6,004 nt of DNA, taken from an uncultured Actinomycetes bacterium (GTDB lineage Bacteria > Actinomycetota > Acidimicrobiia > Acidimicrobiales > Acidimicrobilacustridaceae). Shown one piece after another: positions 5,678-6,004 of the stretch. The notes beneath the pieces were generated by a model. The model ran no database searches. It was not told the DNA's origin and was given only the letters and a program-made list of their open reading frames with translations. Location of the stretch: NCBI GenBank assembly GCA_945957335.1, contig CAMFLJ010000241.1, positions 1 to 6,004 on the forward strand, written 5' to 3'. The position numbers were made by a program, and so were the translations under genes. How positions within the stretch are numbered: the first letter of the stretch is position 1; every line of letters starts with the position of its first letter.

Positions 5678-6004
5678 ATGAGCGCGCAGGCCGAGGAGAC
5701 CAAGCCCTCCGCCGGCGGGCACATGACGATATGGGAGCACCTCGCCGAGCTGCGCTCGCGCATCTTCAAGGTCGCCATCGCCGTCGGCGTCGGCACCATC
5801 GTCGGCTGGTTCGTGTTCCCGCACCTGCTCGACTTCCTGCTCGAGCCGTTCAAGCAGATCCAGCCCGACGCCACCGTCATCGCCACCGAGCCGCTGCAGG
5901 CGTTCACCCTGCGCCTCCAGATGTCGCTCTACATCGGCATCGCCATCGCCATGCCGGTGATCCTCTGGCAGCTGTGGCGCTTCATCACCCCTGCGCTCTA
6001 CCCC
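5678..6004 (+). CDS. tatC: Sec-independent protein translocase TatC, 3'-truncated by the window edge
   Basis: TatC is the polytopic membrane core of the twin-arginine translocase and the main receptor for twin-arginine signal peptides. The visible 109 residues begin with a hydrophilic cytoplasmic stretch and the signature HLAELRSR (21-28), which forms part of the signal-peptide site in the family. Transmembrane helix 1 covers about 30-47, followed by an external loop with LLEPF and ATEPLQAFTLRLQ. Helix 2 covers about 83-99 and leads to WRFITPALYP, the F-x-x-P-x-L-Y motif that precedes the conserved cytoplasmic glutamate just outside the window. The first four of the usual six helices are not all visible. 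I chose ATG 5678, which has only a weak GGGG upstream; ATG 5723 is an in-frame alternative that would drop 15 poorly conserved residues. It is co-directional with tatB and most likely in one operon. Confidence 0.95.
   Translation, partial: MSAQAEETKPSAGGHMTIWEHLAELRSRIFKVAIAVGVGTIVGWFVFPHLLDFLLEPFKQIQPDATVIATEPLQAFTLRLQMSLYIGIAIAMPVILWQLWRFITPALYP

Noticed and set aside
4943..5824. A 293-codon reverse open frame opposite the tat genes
   Set aside because: It is Gly/Arg/Val repeat-like sequence mirroring the Pro/Ala-rich tail of the TatB-like gene, with no domain.

Overview
The window is GC-rich (G or C at nearly every third codon position), densely coded and free of mobile elements. A Pup ligase gene followed by pafB and pafC places it in the Actinomycetota. 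Tat genes close to pafABC agree with that. The exact class is not provable here; an Acidimicrobiia-type lineage is my guess (inference).

Layout. (1) Positions 1-2990 carry a tight forward operon: pafA (5' end cut off by the window), pafB and pafC. The pafA stop and pafB start are 4 nt apart, and pafB and pafC overlap by 4 nt. PafA conjugates the ubiquitin-like protein Pup to proteins destined for the proteasome. PafB and PafC are paired WYL transcription factors that in mycobacteria activate a DNA-damage response. (2) Positions 2991-3779 carry lepB, type I signal peptidase, on the same strand after a short gap holding a GC-rich hairpin. (3) Positions 3790-4476 carry a glycerophosphodiester phosphodiesterase on the reverse strand, converging on lepB with only 10 nt between the stops. 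(4) Positions 4675-5010 encode a 111-residue protein of unknown function with a four-cysteine zinc ribbon and a strong Shine-Dalgarno. (5) Positions 5138-6004 carry a TatB-like subunit gene and the start of tatC (cut off by the window end), which together make the twin-arginine translocase. A probable leaderless promoter with an operator-like inverted repeat lies just before the TatB-like gene.

How the genes relate. In Mycobacterium tuberculosis pafA-pafB-pafC is followed directly by tatA-tatC. Here the same two blocks are kept but three genes sit between them. One of these, lepB, belongs to the same export theme as Tat, because LepB removes the signal peptides of exported proteins. The phosphodiesterase and the zinc-ribbon protein have no visible link to either block.

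I see no new defence or mobile system. The material most worth a second look is the small zinc-ribbon protein, the operator-like element at the tat promoter, the TatB-like character of the subunit in the tatA position, and small hairpins in the gaps. The very long open frames opposite or overlapping the real genes are GC-bias shadows.
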